Below, piece after piece: positions 15,927 through 23,561 of a stretch of 64,000 nucleotides of DNA. The position numbers and the translations under genes are program-made. Below the pieces are notes generated by a model, which saw only the letters and a program-made list of their open reading frames with translations, did not search any database and was not told the DNA's origin. The DNA is taken from contig NZ_FOUG01000020.1 of the NCBI RefSeq assembly GCF_900114785.1, positions 1 through 64,000 of the forward strand, given 5' to 3'. Position 1 is the first letter of the stretch. Every line of letters starts with the position of its first letter. This DNA comes from Variovorax sp. OV329 (GTDB lineage Bacteria > Pseudomonadota > Gammaproteobacteria > Burkholderiales > Burkholderiaceae_C).

Positions 15927-18275
15927 TCAGAAGCGTACCCCGACGGTCGCCATGTACGTGCGCTGCTGGCCCGCGATCACGAAGCCCGGGTACAGCTGGT
16001 CGCCGTAGAGCTTGTTGGTGAAGTTGCTCACGTTCAACTGCGCGAACACGTCCGGGGTGAACTTGTATTCGAGCATCGCGTCGCCCACCACGTAGCCAGG
16101 CACGTAGGCCGTGGTCGAGGCCGCACCCGTGGTGCCCTGCAGCGGACGGTTCTCCGAGGCGCCGCGGATGCCGCCGGCCACGCGCAGCTTCTGCGTGGCC
16201 TGGTAGCTCACCCACAGTGCGCCGCTGTTCTTGGGCACCAGGCCCACGGGCGAGCCGACGATGTTGGCGTTCACGCTGCCGGCCTTGTCGATCTTCGCAT
16301 CGGGGATGTAGGCGTACGACAGGTACACCTCCCACTGCGGCGTCAGGCGCCCCACCACCTCGAGCTCCAGGCCCTGCGAGTGGCGCTTGCCCGACAGCAG
16401 GTAGGCGTCGCCGGCGAAGTCGGAGTCGGTGGTGCGCTCGTTGTACTTCTCGGTGCGGAAGATCGCCGCACGGGTGGACAGCTTGCCGTCCAGCCAGTCG
16501 AGCTTGCCGCCCACTTCGATGTTGCGGCTCTTCTCCGGCGGCGTGTTGGCGTTCTGCGGCGTCACGTACTGGTAGGTGTCGGCCGCGGTGTTGAACGAGG
16601 TGCCGTACGAGAAGTAGTAGGACTGCGCGGCCGTGGGCTGGTAGAGCACGCCGGCGCGGTAGCTGGGCGGCTGCTCCGACAGCTTGGAGCTCACCGTCGC
16701 GCTGGGGTTGGTCGTGTTGGTGTTGGCATAGCTGATCTGCGAGAAGTCGCCGCGCATGCTGTCCCAGCGCAGGCCGCCCAGCAGCTTCCAGTGCTCGGCG
16801 ACCTGCACCAGGTCCTGCACGTAGGCGCCGAAGTTGCTGGCGGAGTATTCCTGCGTCTTGCGGTAGGTCGGGCTGACGGCCAGGTTGGGCAGGCCGTTCG
16901 GGTTGGCCACCGTGGTGGTGCCCTTGTAGAAGTTGGTCCCCACCGTGCCCCACGCGCCGAAGCGGTCGGCCGATTCGCGCGAGGCGTCGACGCCCGCCAG
17001 GATCTCGTGCTTGTAGCCACCCCAGTTGAAGGTGTTGCTGTAGTCGCTCTGCAGGTAGGTGCCCTTGTAGTGGTCCTTGCGCGGCGCGAGGCCGATGCCG
17101 TAGACATAGGTGCTGGGCGCCAGGTTGGAAGCGTTCACCGCTCCCGCCGCCGCGCACGAGGCCGCGCCCGTGGCGCTGAACGAGGGAAAGCGGTTGCAGA
17201 AGGCCGCCGTGGTGCCCCATTGCGAGCGGTCGAAGGTGCCGCTGCGCGCCTGCGTCTTGATTTGGCCGCCGTCGTCGAAGGTGTGGAGCCACGAGCCGTT
17301 GACGTAGGCCGCCTCGCCCTTGAGGTAGTCGCTGGGGCTGCCGTAGTAGGCGCCGGGCTGCAGCGCCGGGATGGTGCTTTGCGCGATGCCGTTGTTGAAG
17401 GTGCCGTTGGCCAGGTAGCGCGTGCCGGCCATGGGCACGTTGTCCACGTTCAGGTAGAAGGCACCGACGCTGAATTCGTCGCGCGAGCCGATGCCCCAGC
17501 TGTATTGCGGCGCGATGCCGTACTTGTCGATCTTGGCGCCGTCGTTGTCGGCCTTGTTCCACATGGCGTTCAGGCGGAAGGCGGAGTCTTCGCCCAGGCG
17601 CTTGTTCATGTCGGCCGTGGCGCGGTAGAAGCCGTCGCTGCCCACGGTGCCCACCAGGTCGTTCTGGTCGGCCAGCAGGGGCTTCTTGGTCACCTGGTTG
17701 ATCACGCCGCCGGTGGAGCCGCGGCCGAAGAGCATGGAGGCCGAGCCGCGCAGCACCTCGATGCGGTCCAGGTTGAAGGTGTCGCGGTCGTACTGCGAGG
17801 GGTCGCGCATGCCGTCGATCAGCAGGTCGCCCACCGTGGCCACGGGGAAGCCGCGCAGGCGGATGTCCTGGTCGGTGCCGTTCTCTGTCGCCGCGAAGGT
17901 GATGCCGGCCGAATAGTGCAGCGCCTCCTTCAGGGTGTTGAGCTTGGCGTCATCCATCAGCTTCTCGGTGATGACGTTGATCGAGTTGGGCACGTCGCGG
18001 ATGTCCTGGTTGCCCTTGGCGACGCCGGTCTTGGTCGTCTGCAGCTGGTCCCTGCCCTGGATGTCGGCCTCGCCCGTCACCGTGATCGGGCTGAGCGTTC
18101 CGCTGGCCTGCGGCGCCGCGGCCGGCTGCGCGGGCGACTGGGCCCAGCTGCTGACCGAGGCGGCCAGCATCAGCGCCCCCAGCGGGAAGGCGCCGGCCTC
18201 GCTGGCAATGCAGGGACGTGGAGAAGACAGGCGCGCAGCATGCTGCACCGCCTTGCGACGAGTAGGTCTAGCCAA
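15927..18275 (-). CDS. TonB-dependent siderophore receptor (Fiu/PiuA-like)
   Basis: The 782-residue outer-membrane receptor has an exported N-terminus, with a hydrophobic core near 30-45 ending SWAQ. A plug domain follows (DVPNSINVITEKLMDD, the RLRGFPV strand, RIEVLRGSASMLFGRGSTGGVINQVTKKP), then a 22-strand barrel ending in the terminal phenylalanine strand YMATVGVRF. Adjacent PiuC points to catecholate or hydroxamate siderophore uptake of the Fiu/PiuA class. The start is a TTG at 18275, supported by GGAGG five bases upstream; there is no better ATG before the signal sequence. A Fur-box-like sequence lies in the promoter. It heads an operon with PiuC, PepSY, cytochrome b and an unknown gene. 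Confidence 0.92.
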   Translation of the reverse strand: MARPTRRKAVQHAARLSSPRPCIASEAGAFPLGALMLAASVSSWAQSPAQPAAAPQASGTLSPITVTGEADIQGRDQLQTTKTGVAKGNQDIRDVPNSINVITEKLMDDAKLNTLKEALHYSAGITFAATENGTDQDIRLRGFPVATVGDLLIDGMRDPSQYDRDTFNLDRIEVLRGSASMLFGRGSTGGVINQVTKKPLLADQNDLVGTVGSDGFYRATADMNKRLGEDSAFRLNAMWNKADNDGAKIDKYGIAPQYSWGIGSRDEFSVGAFYLNVDNVPMAGTRYLANGTFNNGIAQSTIPALQPGAYYGSPSDYLKGEAAYVNGSWLHTFDDGGQIKTQARSGTFDRSQWGTTAAFCNRFPSFSATGAASCAAAGAVNASNLAPSTYVYGIGLAPRKDHYKGTYLQSDYSNTFNWGGYKHEILAGVDASRESADRFGAWGTVGTNFYKGTTTVANPNGLPNLAVSPTYRKTQEYSASNFGAYVQDLVQVAEHWKLLGGLRWDSMRGDFSQISYANTNTTNPSATVSSKLSEQPPSYRAGVLYQPTAAQSYYFSYGTSFNTAADTYQYVTPQNANTPPEKSRNIEVGGKLDWLDGKLSTRAAIFRTEKYNERTTDSDFAGDAYLLSGKRHSQGLELEVVGRLTPQWEVYLSYAYIPDAKIDKAGSVNANIVGSPVGLVPKNSGALWVSYQATQKLRVAGGIRGASENRPLQGTTGAASTTAYVPGYVVGDAMLEYKFTPDVFAQLNVSNFTNKLYGDQLYPGFVIAGQQRTYMATVGVRF

Positions 18276-18280
18276 GATGG

Positions 18281-18285
18281 CCTCC
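18281..18285 (-). promoter_or_regulatory. Ribosome binding site that decides a TTG start
   Basis: GGAGG on the minus strand lies five bases before TTG at 18275. It is the only good Shine-Dalgarno sequence near the receptor start, and it places the start before a lysine/arginine-rich N-terminus typical of exported receptors. Confidence 0.7.
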
Positions 18286-18352
18286 AGTGAGGGCTGCCCG
18301 AGGGGCAGCGATGTGAAGGCTGGCTATCCCGAAGAACGGAGTTGGCTCGCCG

Positions 18353-18370
18353 AAATGAGAATAATTCCGA
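18353..18370. promoter_or_regulatory. Fur-box-like sequence in the receptor promoter
   Basis: AAATGAGAATAATTCCGA contains the left Fur heptamer TGAGAAT (6 of 7 against TGATAAT) and a weaker right half ATTCCGA in the 7-1-7 arrangement. It is about 80 bp upstream of the receptor start and 130 bp upstream of the divergent Fur-like gene, in the only AT-rich patch of the region. Fur repression of both directions is inferred. Confidence 0.55.
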
Positions 18371-18497
18371 AGTATATCGACTGGTTACAAAAGTAGAGCT
18401 TCACATCCCCACCCTCTGGGGCCTGATTTCAGGAGCGGGCACTGGATATCCGCTCGGCGGGACGTAGACTGTGGCGTCCTACCAACTGACAAAGACA

Positions 18498-19013
18498 ATG
18501 TCACACCAAGCTGCATCTGGCACTGTCCCGCCACGAAGCCCGCCTTCATCAAGGTCGGCGCAGCGCTCCCTTGCGGATGGGCGCCATCGCCAGTCCCCGC
18601 CGACGAACGAGGCCTTGATCGAGCGGATCCAGCGAGGCCTGGGCCCGGCGGTGTCGCGGCGCGTCGGCCCGCAGCACGCGGCGGTGCTGGCCACCATGCT
18701 CGAGATGGGCAACCCGGCGCCGGAGGTGCGAGACATCTACCGCGCCATGCTCGAATCCGGCCGGGACATGGTCATGGCCCGCCTGTATCGCGTGCTGCGC
18801 GTGCTGGAAGAGGCCGAGGTGGTCCGGCGCGACTGGAATGCCTACGGCGGCCGGGTGCGCGGCGCCTACCGCGTGCAGGGCCGCGATGGCGAGCCGGGCG
18901 ACGACGCTGCCGCCTGCGCGCAATGCGGCGGCGCCCATGCAGCGGACGCGCCGCACTTCCAGCGCGGCGGCCGCCCCGGCGGCGTGGCCATCACCTTGGC
19001 CGACAAGTCATGA
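18498..19013 (+). CDS. Fur-like winged-helix regulator with CxxC tail (copy 2)
   Basis: The 171-residue protein has a disordered N-terminus (1-40), then the Fur DNA-binding fold: QHAAVLATMLEMG, VRDIYRAMLESGRD and LYRVLRVLEEAEVVRRDW. The shared LYRVLRVLEEAEVV/VYRVLEVLEEAQVV and GP-x-x-x-RR-x-G segments show it is a paralogue of the 13349-13690 protein. It keeps a remnant of the Fur metal domain, CAQCGGAH at about 136-143, but no full dimerisation domain. ATG at 18498 or GTG at 18471 may be the start; neither has a clear ribosome site. It is divergent from the siderophore receptor. Confidence 0.74.
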   Translation: MSHQAASGTVPPRSPPSSRSAQRSLADGRHRQSPPTNEALIERIQRGLGPAVSRRVGPQHAAVLATMLEMGNPAPEVRDIYRAMLESGRDMVMARLYRVLRVLEEAEVVRRDWNAYGGRVRGAYRVQGRDGEPGDDAAACAQCGGAHAADAPHFQRGGRPGGVAITLADKS

Positions 19014-19085
19014 GGACGCGGCGCACAGGGTAAGCTTTGCCCTGGCGCTGCCCCTGTCTCCCAACCGCAGCCGCGGCGCCACCCG

Positions 19086-19110
19086 GCCCTGCCTTGCAGG
19101 GCTTTCCTTT
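19086..19110 (+). terminator. Intrinsic terminator just before the FTR1-like gene
   Basis: GCCCTGC (19086-19092) and GCAGGGC (19096-19102) form a 7-bp stem with a 3-base loop, directly followed by TTTCCTTT. This is the best Rho-independent terminator in the window. It ends the Fur-like transcript, but lies only 12 bp before the next start codon, so it may also act as an attenuator. Confidence 0.75.
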
Positions 19111-19122
19111 GCGTGATCCAAC

Positions 19123-19869
19123 ATGTTCGAGGCCTTTGTCGTCATCGCCCGCGAGGCGGGCGAGTTGCTCCTGATCCTGCTGGCCCTGTCGCATGCCGCC
19201 CGCCGCGGTGGCCGGCCGGCGCTCATGCGGTGGGCGGGCGCGGGCGTGCTGGCCGGATTCGCGGGCGCCTGGGCCATCGTGGCCGCCCTGCCGCCCTCGG
19301 GCATGAACGAGTGGCTGGACATCGCCCTGACCTTCGGCTTCGGTCTGTCGCTGGCGCTGGTGTCCTGCGGCACCATGGCTTCGCTGGCGGGCGTGGGCGA
19401 GCGCGCGACCGAGTTGCTGGACACCTGGGCGGCGCACCCCGCCGCGGGTGTCGCCGTGTTCGCGTTCGGCGCCTTCAGTGCGCTGCGCGAGGCGCTGGAG
19501 GCGTTGATCCTCATCCGCTTCATCTCCGCGCAGGAGCCTGCGCACGACGTGGCCCTGGGCATCGTGCTCGGCCTGGTCGCCTGCGGCCTGCTGGCACTGG
19601 CGTGGCGCGCGTTGGCCGCCCATCGAGGCACGCGCTGGACCTTCCGGCTCTCCGCCGTGATCCTCTTCGTGCTGGGCGCGCAGATGGTGATCGAGGCCGT
19701 GGTCGAAACCCTGGTGCGCGGCGTGGGCGGCCAGATGCTCGTGCGCCTGGGCTATGCGATGCTGCCCTACCTGGAAAACGGCGAGCGCTACTGGATGCTG
19801 TGCGCCGGGCTGGCGCTCATTCCGCTGGCCCTGTGGACGCGGGTATGGTGGCGCCGCGCCGGCACCTGA
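19123..19869 (+). CDS. FTR1-family iron permease-like membrane protein
   Basis: The 248-residue protein has about seven transmembrane helices and both hallmark REXXE motifs of FTR1/EfeU iron permeases: REAGE at 10-14 in helix 1 and REALE at 122-126 in helix 4. The family moves ferric iron, usually with a partner oxidase or EfeO/B proteins, which are not encoded here. No ribosome site precedes the ATG, since the 3' side of a terminator occupies that position, so translation may be leaderless or from another promoter. The thioredoxin gene follows after 20 bases. Confidence 0.8.
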   Translation: MFEAFVVIAREAGELLLILLALSHAARRGGRPALMRWAGAGVLAGFAGAWAIVAALPPSGMNEWLDIALTFGFGLSLALVSCGTMASLAGVGERATELLDTWAAHPAAGVAVFAFGAFSALREALEALILIRFISAQEPAHDVALGIVLGLVACGLLALAWRALAAHRGTRWTFRLSAVILFVLGAQMVIEAVVETLVRGVGGQMLVRLGYAMLPYLENGERYWMLCAGLALIPLALWTRVWWRRAGT

Positions 19870-19889
19870 TCGCAGAAGGAAACACGAAC

Positions 19890-20219
19890 ATGACCGCAGA
19901 GTACGCCAACGAAGACCTGACGCGCGCGCAGGTCGATGCCGACAAGGGCACCACGGTGCTGGAGTTCGGCGCCACCTGGTGCCCCATCTGCCAGGGGGCG
20001 CAGCCACTCATCGACCAGGCCCTGCAGGGCCGCCCGTGGAAGCACCTGCAGATCGACGACGGGCCGGGGCGACCTCTGGGCCGCTCTTTCCAGGTCAAGC
20101 TCTGGCCCACGCTGGTGTTCCTGCATGACGGCAAGGTGCTCGCGCGCGTGGTGCGGCCCCAGACGGCGCAGGACCTGGCGGACGCTTTGGCCAAGACCGA
20201 GGAATCGGCGGCGGGTTAG
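19890..20219 (+). CDS. Thioredoxin-family protein (WCPIC active site)
   Basis: The 109-residue cytoplasmic protein has a thioredoxin fold with the variant redox site WCPIC (Cys31, Cys34) in place of WCGPC, and the cis-proline segment KLWPTLVFLHDGK. AGAAGGAAA precedes the ATG. It is encoded right behind the FTR1-like permease and probably shares its transcript. The altered dipeptide between the cysteines suggests a redox potential unlike housekeeping thioredoxin. Its target is unknown. Confidence 0.88.
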   Translation: MTAEYANEDLTRAQVDADKGTTVLEFGATWCPICQGAQPLIDQALQGRPWKHLQIDDGPGRPLGRSFQVKLWPTLVFLHDGKVLARVVRPQTAQDLADALAKTEESAAG

Positions 20220-20234
20220 CCGACCGCCCTCGGT

Positions 20235-21008
20235 TCAGGCGAACGCGATCGCGCAGCCGGCTTTCTGCAGTTCGTCCAGGCCGGGCTGCCGGCGCGCGCC
20301 GCCGTCGGTAACCACGGTATCGATGGCCGCCAGGCTCGCGTAGGCGATGCGGCTGCGCTGGCCGATCTTGCTGTGGTCGGCCAGGATCACGCAGCGCCGG
20401 GCGCTGGCCACCATGGCACGCGCCACCTCCGCCTCGCTGCGCTCGAAGCTGCTGGCGCCATGCGAGGCGCAGATGCCCACTGGCGAGAGCAATGCCACGT
20501 CGGCGCTGTAGCGCTGGATCTCGGCAATCGTCAGATCGCCGGAGGTGGCCGGCGCCTCGGTGAGCAGCCGTCCCCCCAGCAGGATCACTTCGTTGGCCTT
20601 GCGAAAGTGCTCGTCCCTGTTGAGTGTGCGCGCCACGTCCAGGCCGTTGGTGATCACGGTGAGGCCGGCGAGGGCGCTCAATTCCTCGGCCAGTTGCGCG
20701 GTGGTGGTGCCGGCATCGATCAGCAGCGTCTGCCCGGGCGAGAGCAGGCGCACGGCCGCGCGCGCGATGGCTTTCTTCTCCCTGGCGCGGCTGGCCTGGC
20801 GAACCGCCAGCGGCGCCTCGCCGCCGATGTCCAGGGCCACGCCGCCACCGTGCACGCGGCGCAGCGCGCCCTCGGTTTCCAGCTCCTGCAGGTCGCGCCG
20901 GATGGTCTCGCGCGAGACGAGCAGGTCGCGCACCAGGCGCTCGGTGCTCACTTCGCCATGGGCCGTCAGCAGGGCCTTGATGCGATGGAAGCGAGCTTCT
21001 TGAAGCAT
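20235..21008 (-). CDS. DeoR/GlpR-family transcriptional repressor
   Basis: The 257-residue protein has the DeoR N-terminal helix-turn-helix (residues 5-57, with the signature VSRETIRRDLQELETEGALRR split over 32-52). The DeoR C-terminal sugar-phosphate sensor domain follows, with LLIDAGTTTAQLAEEL, VITNGLDVA and ILLGGRL. It resembles GlpR-type regulators of sugar or glycerol phosphate genes. No sugar catabolic operon is adjacent; the nearest candidate target is the phospholipase gene 91 bp upstream on the same strand, since phospholipase C releases phosphorylated alcohols. That link is inference. Confidence 0.9.
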   Translation of the reverse strand: MLQEARFHRIKALLTAHGEVSTERLVRDLLVSRETIRRDLQELETEGALRRVHGGGVALDIGGEAPLAVRQASRAREKKAIARAAVRLLSPGQTLLIDAGTTTAQLAEELSALAGLTVITNGLDVARTLNRDEHFRKANEVILLGGRLLTEAPATSGDLTIAEIQRYSADVALLSPVGICASHGASSFERSEAEVARAMVASARRCVILADHSKIGQRSRIAYASLAAIDTVVTDGGARRQPGLDELQKAGCAIAFA

Positions 21009-21041
21009 GGGTCGTCCGGGTGGGAAACGAAGCGGGGCGCA

Positions 21042-21076
21042 CGCGGCGCCCCGGGTTCAGGAAGCGGGGCGCCGCG
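21042..21076 (-). terminator. Strong inverted repeat after the phospholipase gene
   Basis: CGCGGCGCCCC (21042-21052) pairs perfectly over 11 bp with GGGGCGCCGCG (21066-21076) around a 13-base loop. It lies 24 bp past the stop of the phospholipase reading frame and 34 bp before the DeoR start on the same strand. There is no T run. Confidence 0.6.
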
Positions 21077-21099
21077 GATCGTAGCAGCGCCCCGGTGCC

Positions 21100-23209
21100 T
21101 CAGAGATCGCCCAGGCCCATGGCCGGGTCGCTCACCGAGTGCGCGCCCGTTTCCACGCGGCCGGCGAAGCGGCGGTAGTAGGACGGATCGGCACTGCTGG
21201 TGACGGCGAAGTCGTACCAGCGGCCGCTGCCCTTCAGGTCCCAGTGCTGCTCGGCCGAGCTGCCCGCCGCCACGGTTGCGGTCCACGGGCCGTCCTCGCG
21301 GTAGGCCTTGGCGCGGATGACGAAGTTGCCGTTGCCGGAGCCGCCGTTGAGCATCTTCAGGAAGACGTTGCCGTTGGCCACGTCATAGCACACGCGCACC
21401 TCCGGGTTCGGCGCGCCGCCCGCGCGCAGGCGGTTGAGGTCGCCGCGGAAGTGGCGGTGGTAGCCGTTGGGGCCCAGCACCCACAGGTCGTACAGGCCGG
21501 CGTTGTCGGTCATGGCGGCCCAGCTGTCTTCCAGCAGGCGGTCGGGCTGCACCATGTAGCGGCGCGGCGGGCGGTCCAGGTGCAGCTTGTCGTAGACGTG
21601 GAACACGGCGGCCTGCTTGCCGGTGTTGGAGAAGATCAGGCGCACCGTGCCCGCAGTGGCGTCGGCGCGCGCACTGGTGTGCAGCTCGTAGGGCAGGGCG
21701 CGCGAGGGCCGCGTGCCGATCGACTGCACCGGCAGTTGCGGGTTGGTCGGGGGCACGATCTGCGCCAGCGCCTGCTGGGCGGCGCGCAGCTGGTCGGCCG
21801 CGGTCTTGCTGGTGCGCCCGCCCAGCGTGGGCAGCGCCTCGCTGTTGGGCGTGGCGAAGTTGAAGGCGCTGGTCAGGTCGCCGCACACCGCGCGGCGGTA
21901 GGGGCTGATGTTGGACTCCACCACGCCGAAGCGCTGCTCCAGGAAGCGCAGCACCGAGGTGTGGTCGAAGACCTGAGAGTTGACCCAGCCGCCGCGGCTC
22001 CAGGGCGAGATCACGTACATGGGCACGCGAACGCCGGGGCCGTAGACCTTGCCGTCGGCCACCGGCTGGCCGGTGGAGGCGGCTGCGTGGGTGTAGCGCT
22101 CGAAGGCCACGTCGGCTTCCGGCAGCGTGGTCTTGCCGGCCACCGCCGGGTTGCCGCTGCCGTCGGTGTAGGTCGAGGGCGCGCAAGGCGAGGGCACGTG
22201 GTCGAAGTAGCCGTCGTTCTCGTCGAAGTTCACGATCAGCACCGTCTTGCTCCACACCTCCGGCACGGCGGTGAGCGCATCCAGCACTTCCTGGATGTAC
22301 CAGCCGCCCTGCACCGGGCTCGACGGGCCGGGGTGCTCCGAGTACGTGGAGGGCGCAACGATCCACGACACCTGCGGCAGCTTGCCGGCGAGGATGTCCT
22401 GAGGCCGGAGACACCTTGGTCGAATCGTGGGAGACGGGCTTGCCCGAGACCTCGTTGGCCAGGCGGTACTGCTTGAAGCCGGCCAGCGGGTTGTCGGTGT
22501 AGTTCTCCGGCATGTTCTGGTAGACGATCCAGCTCACCTTGGCTTCTTCCAGCCGCTCCGGATAGGTCTTCCACTCGTAGCCCTGGGTGGAGGCGCCGAT
22601 AGCGTCCCACACGTTCACCACCGAGGCCACGTTCGCGCCGGTGGGGCCGTTGGTGCCGGTCCAGTGGAACATGCGGTTGGAGTTGGTGCCCGTGTGCATC
22701 GCGCAGTGGTAGGCGTCGCAGATGGTGAAGGCATTGGCCAGCGCGAACTGGTAGGGCAGCTCCGCTTCCTTGAAATGGCCCATCGACGCGTTGGTCTTGT
22801 AGCGCGGCCATTCGCACATGCGGCCGGCGTCCCAGGCGTTCTGCCCGTCGCCCCACGAATGCGGCGTGCCGCTCACGCGCTGCGCGTTGCCCTTGCTGCT
22901 GTCCAGGTGGTAGGGCAGCACCGGCTTGCCGTTGGCATCGGACTGCTGCCACACCGACAGGCCCTTGGGTAGCGGGATGGTGAAGCGGTCGCCGAAGCCG
23001 CGCACGCCCATCAGCGTGCCGAAGTAATGGTCGAAGGAGCGGTTCTCCTGCATCAGGATCACCACGTGCTCGACGTCCTGGATGGTGCCGGTCTTGTTGT
23101 TGGCCGGGATGGCCAACGCGCGGCGGATGCTGGGCGGGAAGGCGGCCAGCGTGGCCGCGGCGACACCGGCGTTGGCCGATGCGCGGAGGAACTTGCGACG
23201 GGAGTTCAT
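21100..23209 (-). pseudogene. Tat-exported phospholipase C, broken by a frameshift
   Basis: Two overlapping frames together give a full acidic/non-haemolytic phospholipase C of about 702 residues. The N-terminal part (23209 to about 22400) has a twin-arginine signal NSRRKFLRA and the family motif MQENRSFDHYFG. The C-terminal part (from about 22402 to 21100) begins DILAGKLPQVSWIVAP and includes NFDENDGYFDHVP and two C-terminal repeat domains. The frames meet near 22395-22405, where one extra base (or two missing) separates them. Both halves are otherwise well conserved, so either the break is recent or it is a sequencing error. The intact enzyme would cleave phosphatidylcholine-type lipids in the periplasm or outside. 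Confidence 0.85.
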
Positions 23210-23243
23210 GCGTTCTTGTGTGGGTGTTGTGGGTTCGGATGAA

Positions 23244-23444
23244 TCAGGGCGCGCAGCGCAACTGGGGCGGCGTGCCGGCGTTGTCGGTGGGCGGCGTCGT
23301 GCCGCCGTCGCCGCCGTTGCCGGTGGCCGGTGGGGTGCTGCCGCCAGGCGTGGAGGACGAGGAGCCGCCGCCGCAGGCCGCGAGCGCGAGGCAGGTGGCG
23401 GCCAGCACGAGGCCGAGCCGCAGGGAAGGAAGGAGTTGCTTCAT
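23244..23444 (-). CDS. Very small lipoprotein
   Basis: A 66-residue protein with a type II signal peptide: MKQLL start, hydrophobic core and lipobox LAAC near residue 24. A Gly/Ser/Thr/Pro-rich linker follows and it ends at LRCAP. Nothing resembling a folded domain remains, so it could be a short surface tether or the decayed start of a larger lipoprotein. It lies 34 bp upstream of the phospholipase gene, in the same direction. No Shine-Dalgarno sequence is obvious. I do not recognise a family. Confidence 0.5.
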   Translation of the reverse strand: MKQLLPSLRLGLVLAATCLALAACGGGSSSSTPGGSTPPATGNGGDGGTTPPTDNAGTPPQLRCAP

Positions 23445-23561
23445 GGTGGTGTGGGTGTGGTGCTGCTTCTTTGCGGGAATGCAGGATGCGAACTCCCCCG
23501 CCCGCCGCGGCCATGGGGCCGCGCGGTTCGAAGTCGTCGTACTCCTGCGGGAGTTGGGGGG

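Noticed and set aside
15132..18290. Plus-strand open frame of over 1,000 codons across the siderophore receptor
   Set aside because: Low-complexity His/Val/Ala/Gly translation antisense to receptor, PiuC and PepSY genes; no start signal or family.
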